Positions 9,555 through 16,579 of a stretch of DNA of 64,000 bases are shown piece by piece (position 1 is the first letter of the stretch; the number at the start of each line of letters is the position of its first letter). This DNA is from Streptomyces albiflavescens. GTDB lineage: Bacteria; Actinomycetota; Actinomycetes; Streptomycetales; Streptomycetaceae. Both the position numbers and the translations under genes were made by a program. The notes under the pieces are model-generated. The model was not told where the DNA came from, did not search any database, and saw only the letters and a program-made list of their open reading frames with translations. The stretch lies in the NCBI RefSeq assembly GCF_014645835.1, contig NZ_BMMM01000008.1, positions 366,901 to 430,900 on the forward strand, written 5' to 3'.

Positions 9555-10346
9555 GTGAACGACGGTGACGGGACCCTCGCGGCAGGAGCCCAAGCGAGGC
9601 AGTTCGGCCCGCTCGGCACGACCTTGGTGATCATTCCGACCTACAACGAGGCGGAGAACATCAAGAAGATCGTCCGCCGGGTGCGGTCCGCCGTGCCCGA
9701 GGCACACGTCCTGGTGGCCGACGACAACAGCCCCGACGGGACGGGCAAGCTCGCCGACGAGCTGGCTGCCGAGGACGAGCACGTCCAGGTGCTGCACCGC
9801 AAGGGCAAGGAAGGCCTCGGCGCCGCCTACCTCGCGGGCTTCCGCTGGGGCATGGAGCACGGCTACGGCGTACTCGTCGAGATGGACGCCGACGGCTCGC
9901 ACCAGCCCGAGGAGCTGCCCCGTCTGCTGACCGCCCTCAAGGGCGCCGACCTTGTGCTCGGCTCGCGCTGGGTGCCGGGCGGGCGGGTCGTGAACTGGCC
10001 CAAGTCCCGCGAGTTCATCTCCCGCGGCGGCAGCCTGTACTCCCGCGTCCTGCTCGACGTGCCGATCCGGGACGTCACCGGCGGCTACCGGGCCTTCCGC
10101 CGCGAGACCCTCGAAGGCCTCGGCCTCGGCGAGGTCGCCTCCCAGGGGTACTGCTTCCAGGTCGACCTGGCCCGCCGCGCCGTCAAGGCCGGCTTCCACG
10201 TCGTCGAGGTGCCGATCACCTTCGTCGAGCGGGAACTCGGCGACTCCAAGATGAGCCGCGACATCCTCGTGGAGGCGCTGTGGCGGGTCACCACGTGGGG
10301 CGTGGGGGAGCGGGTCGCGCGGATCACGGGCCGCAAGCCCTCCTGA
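9555..10346 (+). CDS. ppm: Polyprenol monophosphomannose synthase (GT2)
   Basis: 263-residue GT2 enzyme that transfers mannose from GDP-mannose to polyprenyl phosphate at the inner face of the membrane, making the donor for protein O-mannosylation and phage-receptor glycosylation in Streptomyces. Signature segments: LVIIPTYNEAENI, VLVADDNSPDGTG, VLVEMDADGSHQPEELP (the DAD metal motif) and VTGGYRAFRRE, followed by SQGYCFQVDLARR. It lacks the C-terminal GtrA membrane domain or an Lnt fusion, as expected for the Streptomyces enzyme. The start GTG at 9555 follows AAGGGGC; the longer frame from 9186 is non-coding leader. The symbol follows S. coelicolor ppm1 (same order: ppm, fxsA, rbpA). Its stop codon is the first base block of a 35-bp tandem repeat. 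Confidence 0.93.
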   Translation: MNDGDGTLAAGAQARQFGPLGTTLVIIPTYNEAENIKKIVRRVRSAVPEAHVLVADDNSPDGTGKLADELAAEDEHVQVLHRKGKEGLGAAYLAGFRWGMEHGYGVLVEMDADGSHQPEELPRLLTALKGADLVLGSRWVPGGRVVNWPKSREFISRGGSLYSRVLLDVPIRDVTGGYRAFRRETLEGLGLGEVASQGYCFQVDLARRAVKAGFHVVEVPITFVERELGDSKMSRDILVEALWRVTTWGVGERVARITGRKPS

Positions 10347-10481
10347 CATCGGACGGGGCATGAGCCCTTGATTCCACCTGACGTCGCACGGGGCATGAGC
10401 CCTTGAGCCCTCCTGGCGTCGCACGAGGCATGAGCCCTTCAGCTCTCCTGACGTCGCACGAGGCGCAGGCCTTTCACCATT
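10342..10481. repeat. 35-bp tandem repeat, 4 copies, starting at the ppm stop codon
   Basis: Units begin CCTGAC (or CCTGGC) at 10342, 10377, 10412 and 10447, an exact 35-bp period. Each contains a variant of CATGAGCCCTT, degraded in the last unit. The TGA in the first unit is the ppm stop codon (10344-10346). The copies differ at a few positions, so the array is not recent or is diverging. Confidence 0.9.
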
Positions 10482-10493
10482 TCCGACATCTGA

Positions 10494-10547
10494 GGCGTCT
10501 CAGGCGTCTCAGGCGGCTCGGGCGTCTCGGGCGGCTCGGGCGTCTCA
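10494..10547. repeat. 9-bp tandem repeat, 6 copies
   Basis: Six contiguous units of GGCGTCTCA or variants GGCGGCTCG/GGCGTCTCG occupy 10494-10547, directly downstream of the 35-bp array and upstream of fxsA. No gene overlaps it. Together with the 35-bp array it fills most of the 315-bp ppm-fxsA gap. Confidence 0.9.
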
Positions 10548-10661
10548 CGGGTCGAGAGGCCTTCCGGCGCCCGGTCTCGATCCACAGCTGCCGCCGTTCC
10601 CACAGCCGCTGTTGATCATCCCCTTATCCCGTACTGAGCCGCGCCCAGGCACACTGGGTGC

Positions 10662-11240
10662 ATGACGACTGGCGCTCCGACTCCCACCTATCCCGCCCGC
10701 CCGCGGCGCTCGCGGCTGCGTACCTTCCTGCCGCTCGGCATCGCCGCGTGGCTGGTGCTGGAGATCTGGCTGCTGACCGTGGTCGCGGGCGCGGCGAGCG
10801 GCTTCACGGTCTTCCTGCTGCTGGTCGCCGGGTTCGTCCTCGGATCCGTGGTCATCAAGCGGGCCGGACGCCGGGCCTTCCGCAACCTCAGCGAGACACT
10901 GCAACAGCAGCAGAGCGGCACCGCCCCCACGACCGGCGGTGGCAACGGCAACGGCCTGATGATGCTCGGCGGTCTCCTCCTGATGATCCCCGGCCTCATC
11001 TCGGACGCTGTGGGTCTGCTCCTGCTGATCCCGCCGGTCCAGAAGGCCCTCAGCCGCTACGGGGAGCGCACCCTGGACCGCAAGATGCGCGAGGCTGCCC
11101 CCGGTACCTTCGGCGATGCGTTCCAGCAGGCCCGCATCCATCGCCCCGACGGCAAGGTGGTCCAGGGCGAGGTCATCAGGGACGAGGATCGGCGGGGCCC
11201 GACGTCGGAGCCGGGACCGCACCCGCCGCTGAACCGCTAG
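10662..11240 (+). CDS. fxsA: FxsA-family membrane protein
   Basis: 192-residue integral membrane protein of the FxsA family (named for suppression of phage-T7 exclusion when overproduced in E. coli; cell role otherwise unclear). Two N-terminal transmembrane segments (TFLPLGIAAWLVLEIWLL and SGFTVFLLLVAGFVLGSVVI) are followed by a cytoplasmic link, then a third hydrophobic stretch with the family signature LMMLGGLLLMIPGLISDAVGLLLLIPPV. The C-terminal tail is hydrophilic. The start ATG at 10662 encodes MTTGAPTPTYP. The gene lies between ppm and the convergent rbpA, as in S. coelicolor. Confidence 0.92.
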   Translation: MTTGAPTPTYPARPRRSRLRTFLPLGIAAWLVLEIWLLTVVAGAASGFTVFLLLVAGFVLGSVVIKRAGRRAFRNLSETLQQQQSGTAPTTGGGNGNGLMMLGGLLLMIPGLISDAVGLLLLIPPVQKALSRYGERTLDRKMREAAPGTFGDAFQQARIHRPDGKVVQGEVIRDEDRRGPTSEPGPHPPLNR

Positions 11241-11268
11241 CCCTCAGCCCTTCTCTGGCTCTCAGCCT

Positions 11269-11295
11269 GTCCCCGGGGGTGCAGCCCCCAGGGAC
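11269..11295. terminator. Hairpin between fxsA and rbpA
   Basis: GTCCC (11269-11273) and GGGGG (11275-11279) pair with CCCCC (11285-11289) and GGGAC (11291-11295), with one C/A mismatch and a five-base loop TGCAG. It lies between convergent genes and can serve both. Confidence 0.65.
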
Positions 11296-11424
11296 GGGCC
11301 ATTGCCAGACGGGCCATTGCCGCGAGGCCGCACTGAACGCGCGAAACCGCGAGCACCGGTACACATCGTGTACGGCGCCCGCGGTCACGTGCGTGCGTTG
11401 TATGCCGCCCAATCCCCGGAGGGA

Positions 11425-11799
11425 CTACGCGGACTTGCGACTGTCCCGCGGATGCACCGCGATGTTCATCGCGCCGGAACGGAGAACGGCCAGGCGCTCC
11501 TCGAGGACCTCTTCGAGCTCCTCGCGAGTGCGCCGCTCCATCAGCATGTCCCAGTGCGTACGCGCGGGCTTCGCCTTCTTTTCCTCAGGGCCGTCGCCGT
11601 CCACGAGAAGTGCCTGGGCCCCGCAGACCTTGCACTCCCACTCCGGCGGAATTTCGGCCTCCACCGAGAAGGGCATCTCAAAGCGATGTCCCTTCTCGCA
11701 TGCGTACTCCACGGCCTGGCGCGGGGCCAGGTCGATGCCGCGGTCCGTCTCATAGCTGGTCACTACGAGGCGTGTGCCGCGAAGAGCTCGCTCACTCAT
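11425..11799 (-). CDS. rbpA: RNA polymerase-binding protein RbpA
   Basis: 124-residue RbpA, the actinobacterial RNA-polymerase accessory factor that binds the principal sigma factor and stabilises the open complex. The sequence shows all parts: N-terminal tail (MSERALRGTRLVVTSYETDRG), the core RbpA zinc domain with CEKGHRF and WECKVCGAQA, the basic linker PEEKKAKPARTHWDMLMERR, and the C-terminal sigma-interaction helix TREELEEVLEERLAVLR. The ATG at 11799 is preceded by GGGAGG. It carries a sigma-R type promoter just upstream, fitting its known induction by disulfide stress in S. coelicolor. Confidence 0.97.
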   Translation of the reverse strand: MSERALRGTRLVVTSYETDRGIDLAPRQAVEYACEKGHRFEMPFSVEAEIPPEWECKVCGAQALLVDGDGPEEKKAKPARTHWDMLMERRTREELEEVLEERLAVLRSGAMNIAVHPRDSRKSA

Positions 11800-11857
11800 G
11801 AATCGTGCCTCCCGGGCTTGTCGCCCACAGGACAGGTGTCGCTGTCGTCGTCATCCG

Positions 11858-11887
11858 GTCAACGTCCGGTCGGCGGTAAAGATTCCC
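11858..11887 (-). promoter_or_regulatory. Sigma-R type promoter of rbpA
   Basis: On the minus strand GGGAAT (11887-11882), 18 bp, then GTTGAC (11863-11858): an exact match to the SigR consensus GGGAAT-N18/19-GTTG. It lies about 60 bp upstream of the rbpA start. S. coelicolor rbpA is known to be SigR-controlled. Confidence 0.85.
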
Positions 11888-12055
11888 GTTCCGGGTTCAT
11901 GCGTCGCCGTCGTAGCCGCCCCTTGTTGTACCCACCGGCGCCCGGTTTGTCACATCTGGCAGCAGATGTCACCCAGCGTTTCGGCATCTTTGACGCGCAG
12001 TAACGGTACGCCTGGCAGGCCAAACGCGTACACTACCGGCCTTTGGCCCCGGGTG

Positions 12056-13405
12056 CTAAATCCTGTCCGGTACGGGATTTCCCGCGTCGCGCACCGCCTG
12101 CCGCACCGGCACCCGCGCGAGCAGCACGAATCCGATGACGAAGAAGGCCACGAGCGAGATGATCGCGTCCCGATAACTTCCCGTCAGCTGGTAGGTCAAC
12201 CCGAACAGAAGCGGGCCCAGCCAGCTCATGCCGCGGTCGCTCATCTCGTACGCCGAGAAGTACTCGGCCTCCTTGCCGCTGGGCACGAGATGCGAGAACA
12301 GGGAGCGCGACAACGCCTGGCTGCCGCCCAGGACGAGGCCGATACCGGCGGCCAGGACGAAGAACCAGACGGGCGCGCCGGCGGGCAGGAAGTACCCGGC
12401 GCCGAGCGTCACCGTCCAGGCGACGAGCGAGCCGAGGATCGTACGTTTCGCGCCGTACGTCCGCGCCAGTCGGCCCATCCCGAGCGCACCCCCGACCGCG
12501 AGCACCTGGACCAGCAGCACGGCGACGATCAAAGTCGACTGGCTGAGGCCCAGCTCCTCCGATCCGTAGACGGAAGCCTGCGAGATGACCGTCTGGATGC
12601 CGTCGTTGTAGATGAGGTACGCGAGCAGGAAGGCGAGCGTGAGCGGCTTGCCGCGCATGTCCCGGACCGTGGCCGCCAGCTGCCGCCATCCGTGCGGGGG
12701 CGCCGTCCCGGCAGTCGCAGCGGGGCGATCGCGCAACCGCTTGAGGGGGACGAGGGTGAAGGCGCCCCACCAGATGCCCGCCGAGGCGAGACAGATGCGG
12801 ACGGCTGTCGACTCGGAGACGCCGAAGGTGTCGTGGGCCGTGAACAGGATCAGGTTCGCGACCAGCACCAGCGAGCCCGCCGCGTAGCCGAAGGCCCAGC
12901 CCCGGGACGAGACGGCGTCGCGCTCCTCGGGCGGGGCGATCTGCGGCAGATAGGAGTTGTAGAGGACCATCGACACCGCCACGGAGGCGTTGGCGACGAT
13001 CAGCAGCAGACCGCCCAGCAGATAGCGGTCGCCGTCGAGGAAGAACATGCCCGTGGTGGCCGCGGCGCCCAGGTAGGCGGCGGCCGCGAGCAGTGGCTTC
13101 TTGCGGCCCGTGCGGTCGGCGGCCGCGCCCGCCATCGGCATCACGAAGATCGACAGGATGACAGAGGCGGAGACCGCGTACGCGAAGAAGGATCCGGCGC
13201 GAATCGGGATGCCCAAGGGGTGCACAAAACCGTCCGCGTCCGCCGCGTGCTTGGCGACCGACGTCAGATAGGGGCCGAGAAAGACGGTCAGCACGCTCGT
13301 CGAGTAGACGGAGCACGCCCAGTCGTAGAAGTACCAGCCGTGTTGCTCGCGCCGCCGCTCGGCGGCCTCGTCGGCCGGCTGTGCCCGCACGGTGTCAGTG
13401 CCCAC
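12056..13405 (-). CDS. MFS transporter, UMF1/Atg22-like
   Basis: 449-residue multi-spanning transporter with about 12 hydrophobic segments. The N-terminus QHGWYFYDWACSVYSTSVLTVFLGPYL is the hallmark of the UMF1/Atg22-like branch of the major facilitator superfamily, whose eukaryotic relative exports vacuolar amino acids. The loop 2-3 signature appears as AGAAADRTGRKKP. It starts at GTG 13405 after GAGGGG. It is the last gene of the yczE, glycerophosphodiesterase, MFS operon (42-bp gap). The substrate is unknown. Confidence 0.9.
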   Translation of the reverse strand: MGTDTVRAQPADEAAERRREQHGWYFYDWACSVYSTSVLTVFLGPYLTSVAKHAADADGFVHPLGIPIRAGSFFAYAVSASVILSIFVMPMAGAAADRTGRKKPLLAAAAYLGAAATTGMFFLDGDRYLLGGLLLIVANASVAVSMVLYNSYLPQIAPPEERDAVSSRGWAFGYAAGSLVLVANLILFTAHDTFGVSESTAVRICLASAGIWWGAFTLVPLKRLRDRPAATAGTAPPHGWRQLAATVRDMRGKPLTLAFLLAYLIYNDGIQTVISQASVYGSEELGLSQSTLIVAVLLVQVLAVGGALGMGRLARTYGAKRTILGSLVAWTVTLGAGYFLPAGAPVWFFVLAAGIGLVLGGSQALSRSLFSHLVPSGKEAEYFSAYEMSDRGMSWLGPLLFGLTYQLTGSYRDAIISLVAFFVIGFVLLARVPVRQAVRDAGNPVPDRI

Positions 13406-13447
13406 CCGTGCCCCTCGCTTCCCCGTGAACGGACCGCGCGAGGAGGC

Positions 13448-14215
13448 TCAGAACCAGGTGCCCCGGTCTTCCAGGACCTTGCGCAGTGTGTCGATGTGAT
13501 CGGTCATGATGCCATCGACTCCCAGGTCCAGGAGCCGGTGCATACGTTCCGGTTCGTTCACGGTCCACACATGCACCTGCAGCCCGCGCGCGTGGGCGGT
13601 CTGGACGAAGCGACGGTCGACCACCGGCACGCCGGACTGGGACTCGGGAACCTGCGCGGCGATCGCCGAGCGGCGCACGGCGGCCGGTATGCCCCAGGAG
13701 CGCAGCCGCAGATTGAGCACACCGCGTGTGCCGTACGACGTCGCCAGGCGTGGTCCGGCCAGGTGCTGGGCTCGGGCGACTCGTGCCTCGGAGAAGGAGC
13801 CGACGCAGACGCGGTCCCATGCGTCGGTGCGGCCGATCAGGTCGAGCAGCGGCTGGAGGGCGGGCTCGGCCTTGACGTCGATGTTCCAGCGCACCTCGGG
13901 GAAGGCGTCGAGCAGCTCCTCGAAGAGGGGGACCGGTTCCTTGCCCCCCACGCGCGCGTGGCGCACGTCTTCCCAGGGGAGGTCCGCTATCCGGCCGGCC
14001 CCGTCCGTCACCCGGTCGAGGGTCACGTCGTGGAAGGCGACGAGCCTGCCGTCCGCCGTCGCGTGGACGTCCGTCTCGATGTAGCGGTAGCCCGCCGCCA
14101 CCGCGCGCCGGAACTGGGCAAGGGTGTTCTCCAGACCGTCCGCCGCCCCACCCCGGTGCGCGAAGGGGATCGGGCCGGGATGGTCGAGGTACGGGTGACG
14201 TATGCGCGTGCTCAC
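13448..14215 (-). CDS. Glycerophosphodiester phosphodiesterase
   Basis: 255-residue GDPD-family TIM barrel that hydrolyses glycerophosphodiesters to sn-glycerol 3-phosphate and an alcohol. The catalytic motif is complete: PFAHRGGAADGLENTLAQF (HRG..ENT), YIETDVHATADGRLVAFHDVTLDR (metal Glu/Asp and the second His), IDVKAE and the terminal VWTVNEPERM, GVDGIMTD. No signal peptide is present, so a cytosolic enzyme. The start GTG at 14215 overlaps the stop of the upstream membrane-protein gene by four bases (GTGA), giving translational coupling. Confidence 0.94.
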   Translation of the reverse strand: MSTRIRHPYLDHPGPIPFAHRGGAADGLENTLAQFRRAVAAGYRYIETDVHATADGRLVAFHDVTLDRVTDGAGRIADLPWEDVRHARVGGKEPVPLFEELLDAFPEVRWNIDVKAEPALQPLLDLIGRTDAWDRVCVGSFSEARVARAQHLAGPRLATSYGTRGVLNLRLRSWGIPAAVRRSAIAAQVPESQSGVPVVDRRFVQTAHARGLQVHVWTVNEPERMHRLLDLGVDGIMTDHIDTLRKVLEDRGTWF

Positions 14216-14874
14216 CCGGGCAGTATCGCGCGCTCCGGTTGACCGGCGGCAACGATGGTGCTGCCGCCCGGTGCCGGGCGGACGGCGAACACCCGCAGGA
14301 AGAGCTGGGCGAGGGGGCCGATGGCGACGGCGTACAGCACCGTGCCGATGCCGACCGTGCCGCCGAGTGCGAAGCCGGTCGCGACAACGGCCACTTCGAG
14401 GACGGTGCGGACCAGACGGATGGAGCGGTCCGTGCGCCTGTGCAGGCCTGTCATCAGGCCGTCGCGCGGGCCGGGTCCGAAGCTGGCCGAGATGTAGAGG
14501 CCCGTCGCCACCCCGTTCAGCACGATGCCCGCCATGAGGAGCGGAATCCGTACGGCCAAGGTGTGCGCGTCGGGCACCAGGGCGAGCGTGCCGTCCATGG
14601 CGATGCCGACCACGAAGACGTTTGAGACCGTGCCGAGACCGGGGCGCTGGCGGAGCGGGATCCACAGGAGCAGCACCGCCGCGCCCACGATGATCGACAC
14701 CACGCCGATCGTGAGGCCGGTCAGTTCGGCGAGGCCCTGGTGCAGCACGTTCCAGGGCTCCAGCCCGAGGCCCGACTCCACGAGCAGGGCCGAACTTGCG
14801 CCGTACAGAGCCAGGCCTACGTAGAGCTGGACGAGGCGGCGGGGGAGCCGTCTGTACTCCGAGCGTGTGGACAT
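14212..14874 (-). CDS. YczE/YitT-like integral membrane protein
   Basis: 220-residue protein with five or six transmembrane segments (LVQLYVGLALYGASSALLVESGLGLEPWNVLHQGL; IGVVSIIVGAAVLLLWIPL; IPLLMAGIVLNGVATGLYI; VLEVAVVATGFALGGTVGIGTVLYAVAIGPLAQ). The first segment plus GLEPWNVLHQG and FGPGPRDGLMTGL are typical of the YczE family. The ATG at 14874 follows GGGGGA. It is divergent from a MocR-type regulator 100 bp away; this yczE/MocR pairing recurs in many bacteria and suggests that the regulator controls this gene. The transported substrate is unknown. Confidence 0.88.
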   Translation of the reverse strand: MSTRSEYRRLPRRLVQLYVGLALYGASSALLVESGLGLEPWNVLHQGLAELTGLTIGVVSIIVGAAVLLLWIPLRQRPGLGTVSNVFVVGIAMDGTLALVPDAHTLAVRIPLLMAGIVLNGVATGLYISASFGPGPRDGLMTGLHRRTDRSIRLVRTVLEVAVVATGFALGGTVGIGTVLYAVAIGPLAQLFLRVFAVRPAPGGSTIVAAGQPERAILPG

Positions 14875-14908
14875 GAAAGTCCCCCCAGTGGTGGTAGTGG
14901 CCTGACGC

Positions 14909-14940
14909 ATGACACTCTGTGGCTTGGGAAGAAATGTCAT
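14909..14940. promoter_or_regulatory. Possible MocR operator between yczE-like gene and its regulator
   Basis: ATGACA (14909-14914) and TGTCAT (14935-14940) form an inverted repeat with a 20-base spacer in the middle of the 100-bp divergent region. This would suit a dimeric GntR-type winged helix, but MocR sites vary and the match is short. Confidence 0.35.
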
Positions 14941-14974
14941 CCATGGCCAATTCGGGGAAGGTGGACTGGGAATC

Positions 14975-16474
14975 ATGGCGCAGTGGACTTCGGCGGTGGG
15001 TGCCGCACAGCTGGCCCGGCTCCTCAACTCCCAGCAGGAGCGCCCCGCCGGGCCGGGCACCCGCCGTCCGCCCGCCTATCGGGCGCTCGCCGACGGCATC
15101 CGGCTCCTGGTGCTCGAAGGCCGGGTGCCGGTCGCCGCACGGCTGCCCGCCGAGCGGGAGCTCGCGCTGTCCCTGTCGGTCAGCCGGACAACGGTCGCCG
15201 CGGCCTACGAGGCGCTGCGGGCCGAGGGGTTCCTGGAGTCCCGGCGCGGCGCGGGCAGCTGGACCGCGGTGCCGGCCGGGAACCCGCTGCCCGCGCGCGG
15301 CCTGGAACCTCTGCCGCCCGAAGCCCTCGGGTCCATGATCGACCTCGGCTGCGCGGCGTTGCCGGCACCGGAGCCATGGCTCACCCGCGCCGTGCAGGGC
15401 GCCCTGGAGGAGCTGCCGCCGTACGCGCACACGCATGGCGACTATCCCGCCGGGCTGCCCGCGTTGCGCTCGATGCTCGCCGAGCGGTACACCGCGCGCG
15501 GCATTCCGACCATGCCCGAGCAGATCATGGTGACCACCGGGGCGATGGGCGCGATGGACGCGATCTGCCACCTCTTCGCCGGGCGCGGCGAGCGCATCGC
15601 GGTCGAGTCGCCCTCCTACGCCAACATCCTTCAGCTGATGCGTGAGGCCGGGGCCCGGCTGGTGCCCGTCGCCATGGCCGAGGGTCTCGCCGGCTGGGAC
15701 ATGGATCGCTGGCGCCAGGTCCTGCGGGACGCGGCGCCCCGTCTCGCGTACGTCGTGGCCGACTTCCACAACCCCACGGGAGCCCTGGCCGACGAGCATC
15801 AGCGGCGCGGGCTCGTGGACGCGGCTCGTTCCGCGGGCACCGTGCTGGTCGTCGACGAGACGATGAGCGAGCTGCACCTGGACGAGAGTCTGGACATGCC
15901 GCGCCCCGTGTGCGGCTTCGACCCCGCCGGCTCGACCGTGATCACCGTCGGCTCCGCGAGCAAGGCCTTCTGGGCCGGTATGCGGATCGGCTGGGTGCGG
16001 GCCGCGCCCGATGTGATCCGCAGCCTCGTCGCCGCGCGCGCGTACGCCGACCTGGGCACGCCCGTGCTGGAGCAGCTGGCCGTGAACTGGCTGCTCAGCG
16101 CCGGGGGCTGGGAGCAGGCCGTGGAGATCCGGCGGGGCCAGGCCCGGGAGAACCGCGACGCGCTCGTCGCCGCCGTGCGGCGGGAGCTGCCCGGGTGGGA
16201 CTTCTCCGTACCGAAGGGCGGGCTCACGCTGTGGGTGCGGACCGGGGGGTTGTCGGGGTCGCGGCTCGCCGAAGTGGGGGAGCGGGTGGGGGTGCGGGTG
16301 CCGTCCGGTCCTCGGTTCGGCGTGGACGGGGCCTTCGAGGGGTATGTGCGCTTGCCGTTCACCGTGGGGGGCGCGGTGGCCGAAGAGGCGGCGGTGCGGT
16401 TGGCTGCGGCGGCGCGGTTGGTGGAGACGGGGGCGAACGGGGGGAACGAGGCGTCGCGGATGTTCGTGGCGTAG
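14975..16474 (+). CDS. MocR-type (GntR plus aminotransferase fold) regulator
   Basis: 499-residue fusion. N-terminal GntR winged helix (YRALADGIRLLVLEGRVPVAARLPAERELALSLSVSRTTVAAAYEALRAEGFLESRRGAGSW) is followed by a type-I aminotransferase-like PLP domain: NPTGALAD, VVDETMSELHLD, and the PLP-lysine motif GSASKAFWAGMRIGW, later FEGYVRLPF. PLP or a PLP-bound amine is probably the effector. The ATG at 14975 (MAQWTSAVGAAQLARLL) is chosen over 14909, which would start inside the presumed operator. It is transcribed divergently from the yczE-like gene, the standard YczR/YczE layout. Confidence 0.92.
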   Translation: MAQWTSAVGAAQLARLLNSQQERPAGPGTRRPPAYRALADGIRLLVLEGRVPVAARLPAERELALSLSVSRTTVAAAYEALRAEGFLESRRGAGSWTAVPAGNPLPARGLEPLPPEALGSMIDLGCAALPAPEPWLTRAVQGALEELPPYAHTHGDYPAGLPALRSMLAERYTARGIPTMPEQIMVTTGAMGAMDAICHLFAGRGERIAVESPSYANILQLMREAGARLVPVAMAEGLAGWDMDRWRQVLRDAAPRLAYVVADFHNPTGALADEHQRRGLVDAARSAGTVLVVDETMSELHLDESLDMPRPVCGFDPAGSTVITVGSASKAFWAGMRIGWVRAAPDVIRSLVAARAYADLGTPVLEQLAVNWLLSAGGWEQAVEIRRGQARENRDALVAAVRRELPGWDFSVPKGGLTLWVRTGGLSGSRLAEVGERVGVRVPSGPRFGVDGAFEGYVRLPFTVGGAVAEEAAVRLAAAARLVETGANGGNEASRMFVA

Positions 16475-16480
16475 GGGTTT

Positions 16481-16527
16481 CGCCCAACGCCGGAGGGGCT
16501 GAAGATCAGCCCCTCCGGCGTTGGGCG
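16481..16527. terminator. Perfect 22-bp stem terminator between MocR and sffA
   Basis: Bases 16481-16502 and 16506-16527 are perfect reverse complements around an AGA loop. The stem core GCCCCTCCGGCGTTGGGCG is a form seen repeatedly as a bidirectional terminator in Streptomyces. The genes on both sides converge on it. Confidence 0.9.
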
Positions 16528-16579
16528 AGCGCGGGTTTGGGGGCTGAGGGGGCGAAAACGCCCCGGCTGGACTCAGCCC

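Noticed and set aside
10342..10547. Direct repeats resembling a CRISPR array
   Set aside because: The units abut directly without unique spacers and no cas gene is near. Same for 46471-46674.
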